In this document: positions 45,555-54,997 of the stretch, in pieces
How positions within the stretch are numbered: the first letter of the stretch is position 1
Layout: the number at the start of each line of letters is the position of its first letter
Source of the DNA: Mesorhizobium sp. YIM 152430
GTDB lineage: Bacteria; Pseudomonadota; Alphaproteobacteria; Rhizobiales; Rhizobiaceae
Assembly (NCBI RefSeq): GCF_029210365.1
Contig: NZ_JARGES010000056.1
Span: 248,001 to 312,000 of the forward strand
DNA length: 64,000 bases
Direction: 5' to 3'
The notes under the pieces: generated by a model
Database searches by the model: none
Seen by the model: the letters and a program-made list of their open reading frames with translations, nothing else
What the model was told of the DNA's origin: nothing
Program-made: the position numbers and the translations under genes

Positions 45555-46394
45555 ATGGCGCTGCGTGCAAAACTTCTTCTGGTCGTGCTTGACGGCGTGC
45601 CCTGGCGAAACTGGCGGCGGTTTATGGGCAATCTGGAAGGCTGGGTTCGGACGGGCGAGGCACGGGTCTGGCGGATGCGCTCGGTCCTGCCGTCGACATC
45701 GGCCAGTTGCTATGCCTCGATCCATACCGGCACTGCGCCGCAGACGCATGGCATCCTCGCCAATGAAATCCGCTTCCGTGTCGATCTGCCGGACATCTTC
45801 TCGGAGGTCGCCCGCGCTGGCGGCGTCTCGGGCGCAGTGACGCATTCATACTGGTCCGAATTCTTCAATCGGTTTCCTTTCGACGCCGTGCGCGACATCG
45901 AATACGACGAGGTGAATGGCCCGATCCATCATGGCCGGTTCCACACCATGTCCGGCTACGGCCACGACAACCAGATGACGCCGGCCGACGCCGACCTGTT
46001 TGCGACGCTGACCTTGCTCGCCAGCCGGTACAGCATCGATTATGGCATTCTCCACACCTGCACGCTCGACAGCATGGGGCATCGATTCGGACATGATTGC
46101 CGCGAAATGGACAAGGCGCTGTTCGCCGCCGACGCGACGCTCGCATCCTTTCTGCCGCGATGGCAGGAGGCGGGATACGAGATCATCGTGACCGCCGACC
46201 ATGGCCAGACCGATCGCGGCCACCATGGCGGTAATGACGACGAACAACGCGATTTCGCGCTCTATTATTTCGGAACGGGCACGGGTCCGGAAGAATCGGT
46301 CCTGCTCGACCAACTGCAACTTGCCCCGACAATCCTTGAACGTCTCGGCATATCTGTGCCTCAGACGATGCAGGCAAAACCGTTCCTCACCTGA
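45555..46394 (+). CDS. Alkaline-phosphatase-superfamily phosphodiesterase (nucleotide pyrophosphatase type)
   Basis: 279 residues, no signal peptide, so probably cytoplasmic. Metal ligands are all visible: Asp in LLVVLDG, Asp/His in LDSMGHRFGH, Asp/His in VTADHGQTD and His in RGHHGG. The nucleophile region reads LPSTSASCYASIHTG, where NPP enzymes have Thr; here Ser is the likely nucleophile. It starts 10 bases after the ATPase gene, so it probably hydrolyses a phosphodiester or phosphomonoester brought in by the importer. Its 3' end overlaps the convergent AraC gene by 8 bases. Confidence 0.85.
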   Translation: MALRAKLLLVVLDGVPWRNWRRFMGNLEGWVRTGEARVWRMRSVLPSTSASCYASIHTGTAPQTHGILANEIRFRVDLPDIFSEVARAGGVSGAVTHSYWSEFFNRFPFDAVRDIEYDEVNGPIHHGRFHTMSGYGHDNQMTPADADLFATLTLLASRYSIDYGILHTCTLDSMGHRFGHDCREMDKALFAADATLASFLPRWQEAGYEIIVTADHGQTDRGHHGGNDDEQRDFALYYFGTGTGPEESVLLDQLQLAPTILERLGISVPQTMQAKPFLT

Positions 46395-47367
46395 CTTTGC
46401 GCATCGCGCTCGGTGGCTTGCCGAAAGCGCGGGCGAATGCGCGCGAGAAGGCGGCGGCACTTGAAAAGCCGGTCCGCGCGGCGATGTCCGCCATAGGCTC
46501 GCGCGTGTCGAGCACAAGTCGCCGCGCCGCGTTGAGCCGCAAGCGAAGATAATAGGCGCCGGGACTCTCGCCGATGGCGCGGCGAAAGACGAGTTCCATC
46601 GCCCGCACGGACGTCTTCGATCGTCGCGCGATGGCCGCGATGGTGAGCGGCCGGTCGACATGGCTTTCCATGATCCGCACCGCCTGCGCGAGCCGCGTGT
46701 CGTGACCGTCGAGCCGGCCGAGCGAGACGAGCGGCTGCGCATCGCTCGCCGCGCGTATTTGGTCGTAGATGAAGACACTCGCCACATCGAGCGCAACGCT
46801 CATGCCGAGCCGCGAGCGGATGAGATGCAGCATCAGGTCGAAGCCGGGCGATGCGCCGCCAGCGGTGACGGCGGGACCGTCGATCACGTAGCGATCCGGC
46901 CTGACCTCGGCTTCCGGGAAGGCGGCAGCGAAATCTTCGAGGTCCTCCCAATGCGTGGTCGCGGCGCGGCCGTCGAGCAGCCCGGCATGGCCGAGCACCC
47001 AGGTTCCCGCCTCGATCCCGCCGACCGCGCGCGAAGCGCCGGCCGCGCGCTTGAAAGCTGCCAGTTCCGGGCCGCTCAAGGCGCTGCGCGAACCGAACCC
47101 GCCGATCGCGATGACGAAATCGCCCGCGCGTGCGGCGTCGAACGGTCCTGAAACGGCAATCGGCAGCCCGCTGGTGGTTTGCGGCGACGTGCCGTCCACA
47201 GAGACGATACGCCAGTCGAAAACCTGTCGTCCGCATATGCGGTTTGCAGCGCGCAACGGGTCGATGACGGAAGCGACGCACATCAGCGAGCATCCCGGCA
47301 GGACCAGAAATGTCACGGCCAAAGGCGTGGCTTCGGCCCGAAAGATCGACGATTTTTCGCTTTGCAT
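46387..47367 (-). CDS. GlxA/CdhR-type AraC-family regulator
   Basis: 326 residues: an N-terminal DJ-1/PfpI-like domain (TFLVLPGCSLMCVASVIDPLRAAN start, GGIEAGTWVLGHAGLLDG) and a C-terminal double helix-turn-helix (PLTIAAIARRSKTSVRAMELVF, MADIAARTGFSSAAAFSRAF). This architecture is shared by regulators of carnitine, choline and betaine genes. It is divergent from BKACE and carnitine dehydrogenase, so it is the likely activator of that cluster. ATG 47367 is preferred to TTG 47370. Confidence 0.92.
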   Translation of the reverse strand: MQSEKSSIFRAEATPLAVTFLVLPGCSLMCVASVIDPLRAANRICGRQVFDWRIVSVDGTSPQTTSGLPIAVSGPFDAARAGDFVIAIGGFGSRSALSGPELAAFKRAAGASRAVGGIEAGTWVLGHAGLLDGRAATTHWEDLEDFAAAFPEAEVRPDRYVIDGPAVTAGGASPGFDLMLHLIRSRLGMSVALDVASVFIYDQIRAASDAQPLVSLGRLDGHDTRLAQAVRIMESHVDRPLTIAAIARRSKTSVRAMELVFRRAIGESPGAYYLRLRLNAARRLVLDTREPMADIAARTGFSSAAAFSRAFARAFGKPPSAMRKVR

Positions 47368-47441
47368 CAATTCAGATGCGTAAATCGCAAATCATGTTGA
47401 CGCAAGGGCCGCGAAACTAGCGGCAATATTGGAGGATGCCC

Positions 47442-48359
47442 ATGCCGCTCGAAATGAACCGCGAGGTCTTCATCACTGCCGCCATCACGGGCTCGGGAAG
47501 CACGCAGGACCGTTCGCCGCATGTGCCGCGTTCGCCGAAGCAGATCGCGGATTCGGCGATCGAGGCGGCCAAGGCTGGCGCGGCGATCGTCCACTGCCAC
47601 GTCCGCGACCCCGAGACCGGTGCGCCAAGGCGCGACATCGCGCTTTACCGCGAGGTAACCGAGCGCATCCGCGACGCGGACGTCGACGTGGTCCTGAACC
47701 TCACCGCCGGGATGGGCGGCGACATGGTGTTCGGCTCGACGGACAAGCCCCTGCCGCTGAAGGAAAAGGGCACCGACATGGCTGGCGCCGCCGAGCGCGT
47801 CGAGCATGTTCGACAGTGCCTGCCGGAAATCTGCACGCTCGACTGCGGCACGATGAATTTCGCCGAGGCCGACTATGTGATGACCAACACTCCCGGAATG
47901 CTGCGCGCCATGGGCGGCATGATGACGAAGATGGGCGTGAAGCCGGAAATCGAGGCCTTCGATACGGGCCATCTCTGGTTCGCAAAGGAACTGGTCAAGG
48001 AAGGCGTGCTGGCGCCCGACGCGCTGGTGCAGCTTTGCATGGGCGTGCCCTGGGGCGCACCGGACGACCTCAACACCTATCTGGCCATGGTCAACAACGT
48101 GCCGAAGGACTGGACCTGGTCGGCCTTCTCGCTCGGCCGCAGCCAGATGGCCTATGTCGCCGCCGCCGTTCTCGCCGGCGGCAATGTCCGCGTCGGGCTG
48201 GAAGACAATCTGTGGCTCGACAAGGGCGTGCTCGCGACGAATGCGCAGCTTGTCGAGCGCGCGGTGACGGTCGTCGAGAACATGGGCGCGCGGGTCATCG
48301 GGCCGGACGAAGTGCGCAAACTGCTCAATCTGACGAAGCGCGCGCCGGTGGCTGTCTGA
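47442..48359 (+). CDS. BKACE-family enzyme (DUF849), dehydrocarnitine cleavage
   Basis: 305 residues from ATG 47442, with GGAGG 6 bases ahead (an ATG at 47436 overlaps that site). The zinc motif IVHCHVRDPETG and EICTLDCGTMNF are BKACE hallmarks. By family and context it condenses 3-dehydrocarnitine with acetyl-CoA to give betainyl-CoA and acetoacetate. The next gene encodes the enzyme that makes 3-dehydrocarnitine. Confidence 0.92.
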   Translation: MPLEMNREVFITAAITGSGSTQDRSPHVPRSPKQIADSAIEAAKAGAAIVHCHVRDPETGAPRRDIALYREVTERIRDADVDVVLNLTAGMGGDMVFGSTDKPLPLKEKGTDMAGAAERVEHVRQCLPEICTLDCGTMNFAEADYVMTNTPGMLRAMGGMMTKMGVKPEIEAFDTGHLWFAKELVKEGVLAPDALVQLCMGVPWGAPDDLNTYLAMVNNVPKDWTWSAFSLGRSQMAYVAAAVLAGGNVRVGLEDNLWLDKGVLATNAQLVERAVTVVENMGARVIGPDEVRKLLNLTKRAPVAV

Positions 48360-48370
48360 GGAGATCGACC

Positions 48371-49423
48371 ATGGCAATTTCCAAGGCAGCGTGCATCGGC
48401 GGGGGCGTCATCGGGGCGGGCTGGGTTGCCCGACTCGTGCTGAACGGCATCGACGTCACCATTTTCGATCCCGACCCTGAGGCCAAACGCAAGGTCGACG
48501 AAGTCATGGCCGGCGCGCGCCGCGCCTACAAGCGCCTGGCAACCGCCGGTCGTCCGAAGGAAGGCGCGATCACCTATGCCGCGAGCATCGCCGAGGCCGT
48601 GGCGGACGCCGATTTCATCCAGGAAAGCGTGCCCGAACGGCTCGACCTGAAGCACAAGGTGCTGGCCGAGATCGACACTCACGCGCCCTCCTCCGCGCTC
48701 GTCGGCTCGTCGACCTCCGGCATCAAGCCGACCGACATGGCCGTCGCGATGAAGAATCATCCCGAACGGCTGGTCGTCGCGCACCCCTACAATCCCGTCT
48801 ATCTCCTGCCCGTCGTCGAGATCGTCGGCGGCGAGCAGACCTGGCCGGAAGCGATCGAGCTTGCCCGCGAATGCTACGCCGAAATCGGCATGAAGCCGGT
48901 CGTGATCCGCAAGGAAATCGAAGCCTTCGTCGGCGACCGCCTGCTCGAAGCCATGTGGCGCGAGGCGCTGTGGCTGATCAAGGACGGCATCTGCACGGTC
49001 GAGGAACTCGACGACATCATGCGCTACGGCTTCGGCCTACGCTGGGCGCAGATGGGCATGTTCCAGGTCTATCGCATCGCCGGCGGCGAAGCCGGAATGC
49101 GTCACTTCATGGCCCAGTTCGGCCCCTGTCTTTCCTGGCCGTGGACCAAATTGATGGACGTGCCGGAATTCAACGACGAACTGGTCGAGTTGATCGCCAG
49201 CCAGTCCGATGCCCAGTCGGGCAAATGGTCGATCCGCGAGCTGGAAAAGATTCGCGACGACAACCTCGTCGCGATCATGGAAGCGCTGTCGAAGGAGAAC
49301 AGGGGCAAGGGCTGGGGCGCGGGGCAACTGCACAAGACCTATGTCGACCGGCTCGGCAATGCGGCAACGGTATCGAAGGCCGCCGCGAAGGCGAAAGCGG
49401 ACAAGCCGAGGAAGAAGAAATGA
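48371..49423 (+). CDS. lcdH: L-carnitine 3-dehydrogenase
   Basis: 350 residues, 3-hydroxyacyl-CoA dehydrogenase fold: NAD site ACIGGGVIGAGWVARL, VGSSTSGIKPTDM, HPYNPVYLLPVVEIVGG, and EAFVGDRLLEAMWREAL. It oxidises L-carnitine to 3-dehydrocarnitine. It has a short Lys-rich tail (AKADKPRKKK) and lacks the C-terminal thioesterase domain fused to some homologues, so no betainyl-CoA thioesterase is visible in this cluster. Stop overlaps the next ATG. Confidence 0.93.
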   Translation: MAISKAACIGGGVIGAGWVARLVLNGIDVTIFDPDPEAKRKVDEVMAGARRAYKRLATAGRPKEGAITYAASIAEAVADADFIQESVPERLDLKHKVLAEIDTHAPSSALVGSSTSGIKPTDMAVAMKNHPERLVVAHPYNPVYLLPVVEIVGGEQTWPEAIELARECYAEIGMKPVVIRKEIEAFVGDRLLEAMWREALWLIKDGICTVEELDDIMRYGFGLRWAQMGMFQVYRIAGGEAGMRHFMAQFGPCLSWPWTKLMDVPEFNDELVELIASQSDAQSGKWSIRELEKIRDDNLVAIMEALSKENRGKGWGAGQLHKTYVDRLGNAATVSKAAAKAKADKPRKKK

Positions 49424-50583
49424 ACTTCTCCCTCACTGACGAACAACGTCTCATCGTCGACACCACGCGCGCCTTCGTCGAAAACGAACTCTACCCGCAC
49501 GAAGCCGAGGTCGAGCGCATCGGCCATCTGCGCATGGACCTCGTCAGGGAGTTGCAGGCCAAAGCCATCGCAGCCGGCCTCTACGCTGCCAACATGCCGG
49601 AAGAAGTCGGCGGCGCGGGCCTCGATACGCTGACCTGGCTGCTCTACGAAAAGGAGCTCGGCCGCGCCAATTACGCGCTGCACTGGACCTGTGTCGCACG
49701 GCCATCCAACATTCTTCTCGCCGGCACCGACGAGCAGAAGGAGCGCTATCTTCACCCCAGCATTCGCGGCGAGAAATGGGACTGCCTCGCCATGACCGAA
49801 CCCGGCGCCGGTTCCGATCTGCGCGGCATGAAGGCCAGCGCGCGCCCGGACGGCGGCGACTGGATATTGAACGGCACCAAGCACTTCATCTCCCACGCCG
49901 ACCTCGCCGATTTCGCCATCGTCTTCATGGCGACCGGCGAGGAAGACACATCGCGAGGCAGGAAAAAACTGATCACCGCCTTCTTCGTCGACAAGGGCAC
50001 GCCCGGCTTCACGGTGCGCGACGGCTATCGCAACGTCTCGCATCGCGGCTACACCAACTCCATCCTCGAATTCGACGATTGCCGCCTGCCTACGTCCCAA
50101 ATTCTGGGCGAGGTTCACAAGGGCTTCGAGGTCGCCAATTCCTGGCTCGGCGCGACACGCCTCCAGGTCGCCGCGACCTGCATCGGCCGCGCCGAACGCG
50201 CGCTCGGCCATGCCGTGGACTGGGCCGCCAACCGCGAACAGTTCGGCCAGCAGATCGGCAAGTTCCAGGGCGTCTCCTTCAAGCTGGCCGACATGGCGAC
50301 GGAATTGAAGGCCGCCGATTTGATGCTGATGGAAGCCGGCTGGAAATACGACGCCGGCACGGTCACCGAGATGGACATGGCGATGGCCAAGCTGAAGGCC
50401 ACCGAAATGCTCGCCTTCGTCGCCGACGAGGCGATCCAGATCCATGGCGGCATGGGCCTGATGGACGAACTGCCGCTCGAGCGCATCTGGCGCGACGCGC
50501 GCGTGGAGCGCATCTGGGAAGGCACGAGCGAAATCCAGCGGCATATCATCTCGCGGGCATTGCTGCGGAGGGTGGGCGGCTGA
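49420..50583 (+). CDS. Acyl-CoA dehydrogenase, probable gamma-butyrobetainyl-CoA dehydrogenase
   Basis: 387 residues, FAD enzyme: AMTEPGAGSDLRGMKA, QIHGGMGLMDELPLERIWRDAR, and the IWEGTSEIQRH end. By context it would oxidise gamma-butyrobetainyl-CoA to crotonobetainyl-CoA, the substrate of the CaiD-like hydratase encoded after it. Coupled to lcdH by overlap (ATGA). Confidence 0.9.
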   Translation: MNFSLTDEQRLIVDTTRAFVENELYPHEAEVERIGHLRMDLVRELQAKAIAAGLYAANMPEEVGGAGLDTLTWLLYEKELGRANYALHWTCVARPSNILLAGTDEQKERYLHPSIRGEKWDCLAMTEPGAGSDLRGMKASARPDGGDWILNGTKHFISHADLADFAIVFMATGEEDTSRGRKKLITAFFVDKGTPGFTVRDGYRNVSHRGYTNSILEFDDCRLPTSQILGEVHKGFEVANSWLGATRLQVAATCIGRAERALGHAVDWAANREQFGQQIGKFQGVSFKLADMATELKAADLMLMEAGWKYDAGTVTEMDMAMAKLKATEMLAFVADEAIQIHGGMGLMDELPLERIWRDARVERIWEGTSEIQRHIISRALLRRVGG

Positions 50584-50606
50584 TGTTGGGCTGTTCCGCG
50601 CGTCAG

Positions 50607-50744
50607 CCCCCCACCCTCTATCCCTCCCCACAAGGGGGAGGGAGGGCATCCACGTTACGCCAGCCTTACCAGACGCCTCGCTCGAAAAAGTGGATCGAGG
50701 CTGACGTCTCCCTCCCCCCTGTGGGGAGGGATAAAGGGTGGGTG
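50607..50744. repeat. Intergenic palindromic repeat element
   Basis: The arms at about 50607-50645 (CCACCCTCTATCCCTCCCC then AAGGGGGAGGGAGG) and 50708-50744 (CTCCCTCCCCCC then GTGGGGAGGGATAAAGGG) are long inverted copies with a few differences. Each arm also contains a small hairpin of its own. It resembles the mosaic palindromic elements of rhizobial genomes and is related in sequence to the element inside the next gene. Confidence 0.75.
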
Positions 50745-50770
50745 TCCCTTCGCAAGACTCCTTCCACCGC

Positions 50771-52930
50771 ATGACCCGCCTCGACCGCCTCCTCCGTCCC
50801 CGCTCCATCGCCGTCGTCGGCGGCGGCGCCTTCGCGACCAACGTCGTCAAGCAATCGCTCAAGATGGATTTCGCCGGCGACATCTGGCCGGTCCATCCGA
50901 CCCGGTCCGAGATCGAAGGCGTATCGGCTTTCCAATCCATCGCCGACCTGCCCGCCCCACCGGACGCGGCCTTCATCGGCGTCAACCGCTTCGCCACGAT
51001 CGACATCCTGCGCGACCTGTCCGCGATGAACGCAGGCGGCGCCATCTCCTTCGCGGCCGGCTTCCTCGAGGCCGACGACCCGGACGGCCCACGTCTCCAG
51101 CGCGAACTCATAGAGGCCGCCGGCGACATGCCGGTCATCGGGCCGAACTGCTATGGCCTGATCAACTATGCCGACGGCGCGCTTTTGTGGCCGGACCAGC
51201 ATGGGGGTCGGCGCCTGACGCCCGGCACGCGCGGCGCGGCGATCATCACGCAGTCCTCCAACATCGCCTGCAATCTCACCATGCAAAGACGCGGCCTGCC
51301 GATTGCCTTCCTGATGACGGCGGGCAACCAGGCGCAGACCGGCCTGTCGGAAATGGCGCTCGGCCTGATCGAGGACGAGCGCGTGTCGGTGCTCGGGCTC
51401 CACATCGAGGGTTTCGACAGCGTTCCCGGCTTCGAGCGGCTCGCCGCCCGCGCGCGCGAACTGAACAAACCGATCGTCGCCATGAAGGTCGGCCGATCCG
51501 AACAGGCGCGCGCCGCGACCATCTCGCACACTGCGTCGCTGGCGGGATCTGACGCGGGTTCGGACGCCTTCCTGAAACGCCTCGGCATCCCTCGCGTCCA
51601 CTCGATCCCCGCCTTCCTCGAAACGCTGAAGCTTCTCCACGGCGTCGGGCCGCTGGCCGGCAATCGGCTGTCCTCGATGAGTTGTTCGGGCGGCGAAGCG
51701 TCGGTGATGGCGGATGCCGCGGACGGGCGCGCGGTGACCTTTCCGCCGTTGACCTTGGCGCATCGCGCCGAGATCAAGGAAACCCTTGGGCCGCTGGTCG
51801 CGGTCGCCAATCCGCTCGACTACCACACCTTCATCTGGAACGACGAACCGGCCATGACCGCGACCTTCGCGGCGATGGTTTCGGGCGGCTTCGACCTCAA
51901 CATGCTGGTGCTCGACTTTCCCCGCACCGACCGCTGCTCGGACGCCGACTGGTGGCCGACCGTTCGCGCATTCGAAGCGGCATTGAAGGCGAATAGCGCG
52001 CGCGGCGCGATCGTGGCATCGATTGCGGAGAATTTGCCGGAAGAAACCGCGGACGATCTTTTCGCGCGCGGGATCGTGCCGTTGCATGGAATCGAAGAGG
52101 CGATGGAGGCGGCGGACGCGGCGGCGTTTGTGGGACAAGCCTGGCGCGATCCTTCCTCTACCCCTTTCGGGAGGAGAGGTGGCCCGGCGAAGCCGGGACG
52201 GAGTGGGGGGGAGGCGTCGGCGCATAACCCCCACTCCGCCTCGCTTGGCTCGGCACCTCTCCCCCTCAAAGGGGGAGAGGAACGGCGCCCGCTAGACGAA
52301 GCATTCGCCAAATCTCTGCTCGCCTCACGCAATCTCCCCGTTCCCCCCGGCTGCCGCGTATCCTCCGCGCAAGAAGCCCTCTCCGCAGCCCAATCCCTCG
52401 GCACCCCCGTCGCGGTCAAGGCGCTCGGCCTCGCCCACAAATCCGAGCACGGCGCCGTCCGTCTGAACCTGCGAACGCCTGACGAAATCGAAGCTGCCGC
52501 GACCGCACTTCTCCCCCTCGGCACCGGCCTTTACATCGAGCGCATGATCGAAGGCGCGGTCGCCGAACTCATCGTCGGCGTCACGCCGGATCCCGTCTTC
52601 GGCGCACTCCTGACCGTCGGCTCGGGCGGTGTTCTGGTCGAACTCCTGGCGGACAGCCGCACGCTTATCCTCCCCGCAACCCACGACGAGATCGAAAAGG
52701 CGCTGCGCTTCCTGAAGCTTTTCCCGCTCCTCGACGGCTATCGCGGCCGCCCGAAGGCCGACATCGCCGCCGCGATCGACACGATCCTCGCCATTTCCGA
52801 TTTCGTCGTCGAAAATGCCGACCGGATCGTCGAACTCGACATCAACCCGCTGATCGTCTGCGCGCAAGGCACGTTCATCGCCGATGCGCTGCTGGTCGGC
52901 GATTTCGAAACTCTGGAGAAAACCGCATGA
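50771..52930 (+). CDS. NDP-forming acyl-CoA synthetase (acetyl-CoA synthetase-like, fused alpha-beta)
   Basis: 719 residues. A CoA-binding domain (RPRSIAVVGGGAFATNVV), succinyl-CoA-ligase-like domain with ATISHTASLAGSDAGSD (the phospho-His is near 253), and a C-terminal ATP-grasp domain (VAVKALGLAHKSEHGAVRLN, GAVAELIVGVTPDPVFG, VELDINPLIV). It makes or breaks acyl-CoA with ATP or GTP. Here it probably activates gamma-butyrobetaine or carnitine. Residues about 461-505 are encoded by an inserted palindromic repeat between the two halves. The next gene overlaps by 4 bases. Confidence 0.9.
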   Translation: MTRLDRLLRPRSIAVVGGGAFATNVVKQSLKMDFAGDIWPVHPTRSEIEGVSAFQSIADLPAPPDAAFIGVNRFATIDILRDLSAMNAGGAISFAAGFLEADDPDGPRLQRELIEAAGDMPVIGPNCYGLINYADGALLWPDQHGGRRLTPGTRGAAIITQSSNIACNLTMQRRGLPIAFLMTAGNQAQTGLSEMALGLIEDERVSVLGLHIEGFDSVPGFERLAARARELNKPIVAMKVGRSEQARAATISHTASLAGSDAGSDAFLKRLGIPRVHSIPAFLETLKLLHGVGPLAGNRLSSMSCSGGEASVMADAADGRAVTFPPLTLAHRAEIKETLGPLVAVANPLDYHTFIWNDEPAMTATFAAMVSGGFDLNMLVLDFPRTDRCSDADWWPTVRAFEAALKANSARGAIVASIAENLPEETADDLFARGIVPLHGIEEAMEAADAAAFVGQAWRDPSSTPFGRRGGPAKPGRSGGEASAHNPHSASLGSAPLPLKGGEERRPLDEAFAKSLLASRNLPVPPGCRVSSAQEALSAAQSLGTPVAVKALGLAHKSEHGAVRLNLRTPDEIEAAATALLPLGTGLYIERMIEGAVAELIVGVTPDPVFGALLTVGSGGVLVELLADSRTLILPATHDEIEKALRFLKLFPLLDGYRGRPKADIAAAIDTILAISDFVVENADRIVELDINPLIVCAQGTFIADALLVGDFETLEKTA
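52151..52284. repeat. Palindromic repeat inserted in frame within the CoA-synthetase gene
   Basis: Nested inverted repeats: GGAGTGGGGG (52200-52209) with CCCCCACTCC (52228-52237), AGAGGTG (52175-52181) with CACCTCTCC (52254-52262), CCCGGC-gaa-GCCGGG (52183-52197), and CCCCCT-caaa-GGGGGA (52261-52276). Arms, CCCCCTCAAAGGGGGAG style and Gly/Pro/Arg/Ser-rich translation are like non-coding repeats of rhizobia, yet the frame stays open. Confidence 0.85.
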
Positions 52931-53712
52931 GCGACGATGTCGTCAAAACCCGCCGCGAAGGCGCCATCCTGGAGATGACGCTCGACCGGCCGAAGGCGAA
53001 TGCGATCGACCTCGCGACCTCGCGTCTGCTGGGCGAAACCTTCAAATCTTTTCGCGATGACCCCGAATTGCGCGTCGCCATCGTCAAAACCGCCGGCGAC
53101 AAGTTCTTCTCCGCCGGCTGGGACCTCAAGGCGGCGGCGGAGGGCGATGCGGTCGACGGCGACTATGGCGTCGGCGGCTTCGGCGGGTTGCAGGAATTGC
53201 GCGACATGAACAAACCGGTGATCGCCTGCGTCAATGGCATGGCCGTCGGCGGCGGGTTCGAACTCGCGCTGTCCTGCGACCTCATCTACGCGTCCGAAAC
53301 CTCGAGCTTTGCCCTGCCGGAGATCAAGGCCGGTACGCTTGCCGATGCCGCGACGATCAAGCTGCCGCGCCGTATCCCCTATCACGTCGCGATGGACATG
53401 CTCCTGACCGGGCGCTGGATGGACGTGCTGGAGGCCCATCGCTGGGGCCTTGTCAATGAGGTCCACCCGGCCGACCAGTTGGAAGAACGCGTCTGGGACG
53501 TCGCGCGCCTTCTTGCCTCCGGCCCGCCGCTCGTCTTCGCCGCGATCAAGGAAGTCGCGCGCGAGGCCGAGGGGCAAAGCTTCCAGACGGCCATGAACCG
53601 CATCACCAAGCGTCAGTTCGCCACGGTGGACCGGCTTTACGATTCGGAAGACGGGCTTGAAGGCTTCAAGGCCTTTGCGGAAAAGCGCGACCCGGTGTGG
53701 AAGGGCAGATAG
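52927..53712 (+). CDS. caiD: Crotonobetainyl-CoA hydratase (carnitinyl-CoA dehydratase), CaiD type
   Basis: 261 residues, crotonase fold. FFSAGWDLKAAAEG, GGGFELALSCDLI, FALPEIKAG and the C-terminal AFAEKRDPVWKGR are very close to CaiD signatures. The two active-site-type glutamates in GGFELA and LPEIKAG are present. It hydrates crotonobetainyl-CoA to L-carnitinyl-CoA. Last gene of the carnitine unit; coupled to the synthetase. Confidence 0.94.
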   Translation: MSDDVVKTRREGAILEMTLDRPKANAIDLATSRLLGETFKSFRDDPELRVAIVKTAGDKFFSAGWDLKAAAEGDAVDGDYGVGGFGGLQELRDMNKPVIACVNGMAVGGGFELALSCDLIYASETSSFALPEIKAGTLADAATIKLPRRIPYHVAMDMLLTGRWMDVLEAHRWGLVNEVHPADQLEERVWDVARLLASGPPLVFAAIKEVAREAEGQSFQTAMNRITKRQFATVDRLYDSEDGLEGFKAFAEKRDPVWKGR

Positions 53713-53719
53713 CGAAGAC

Positions 53720-53778
53720 AGGCGTCATCCCGGAGTGACGCAGCGCGTCAGCGATGCGGCGAATCCGGGATGACGCCT
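53720..53778. repeat. Inverted repeat between convergent caiD and pcaF
   Basis: AGGCGTCATCCCGGA (53720-53734) and TCCGGGATGACGCCT (53764-53778) are perfect 15-base inverted copies. GTCATCCCGGA-type palindromes recur widely in alphaproteobacterial genomes. Its position between two stops would also let it act as a terminator. Confidence 0.75.
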
Positions 53779-53786
53779 TGCCGAGA

Positions 53787-54995
<1,209 letters not shown>

Positions 54996-54997
54996 GT

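Noticed and set aside
47429-48370. Long upstream open extension of the carnitine dehydrogenase frame over the BKACE gene
   Set aside because: The extension is low-complexity Arg/Gly-rich and overlaps the BKACE gene out of frame; the dehydrogenase fold starts exactly at ATG 48371.
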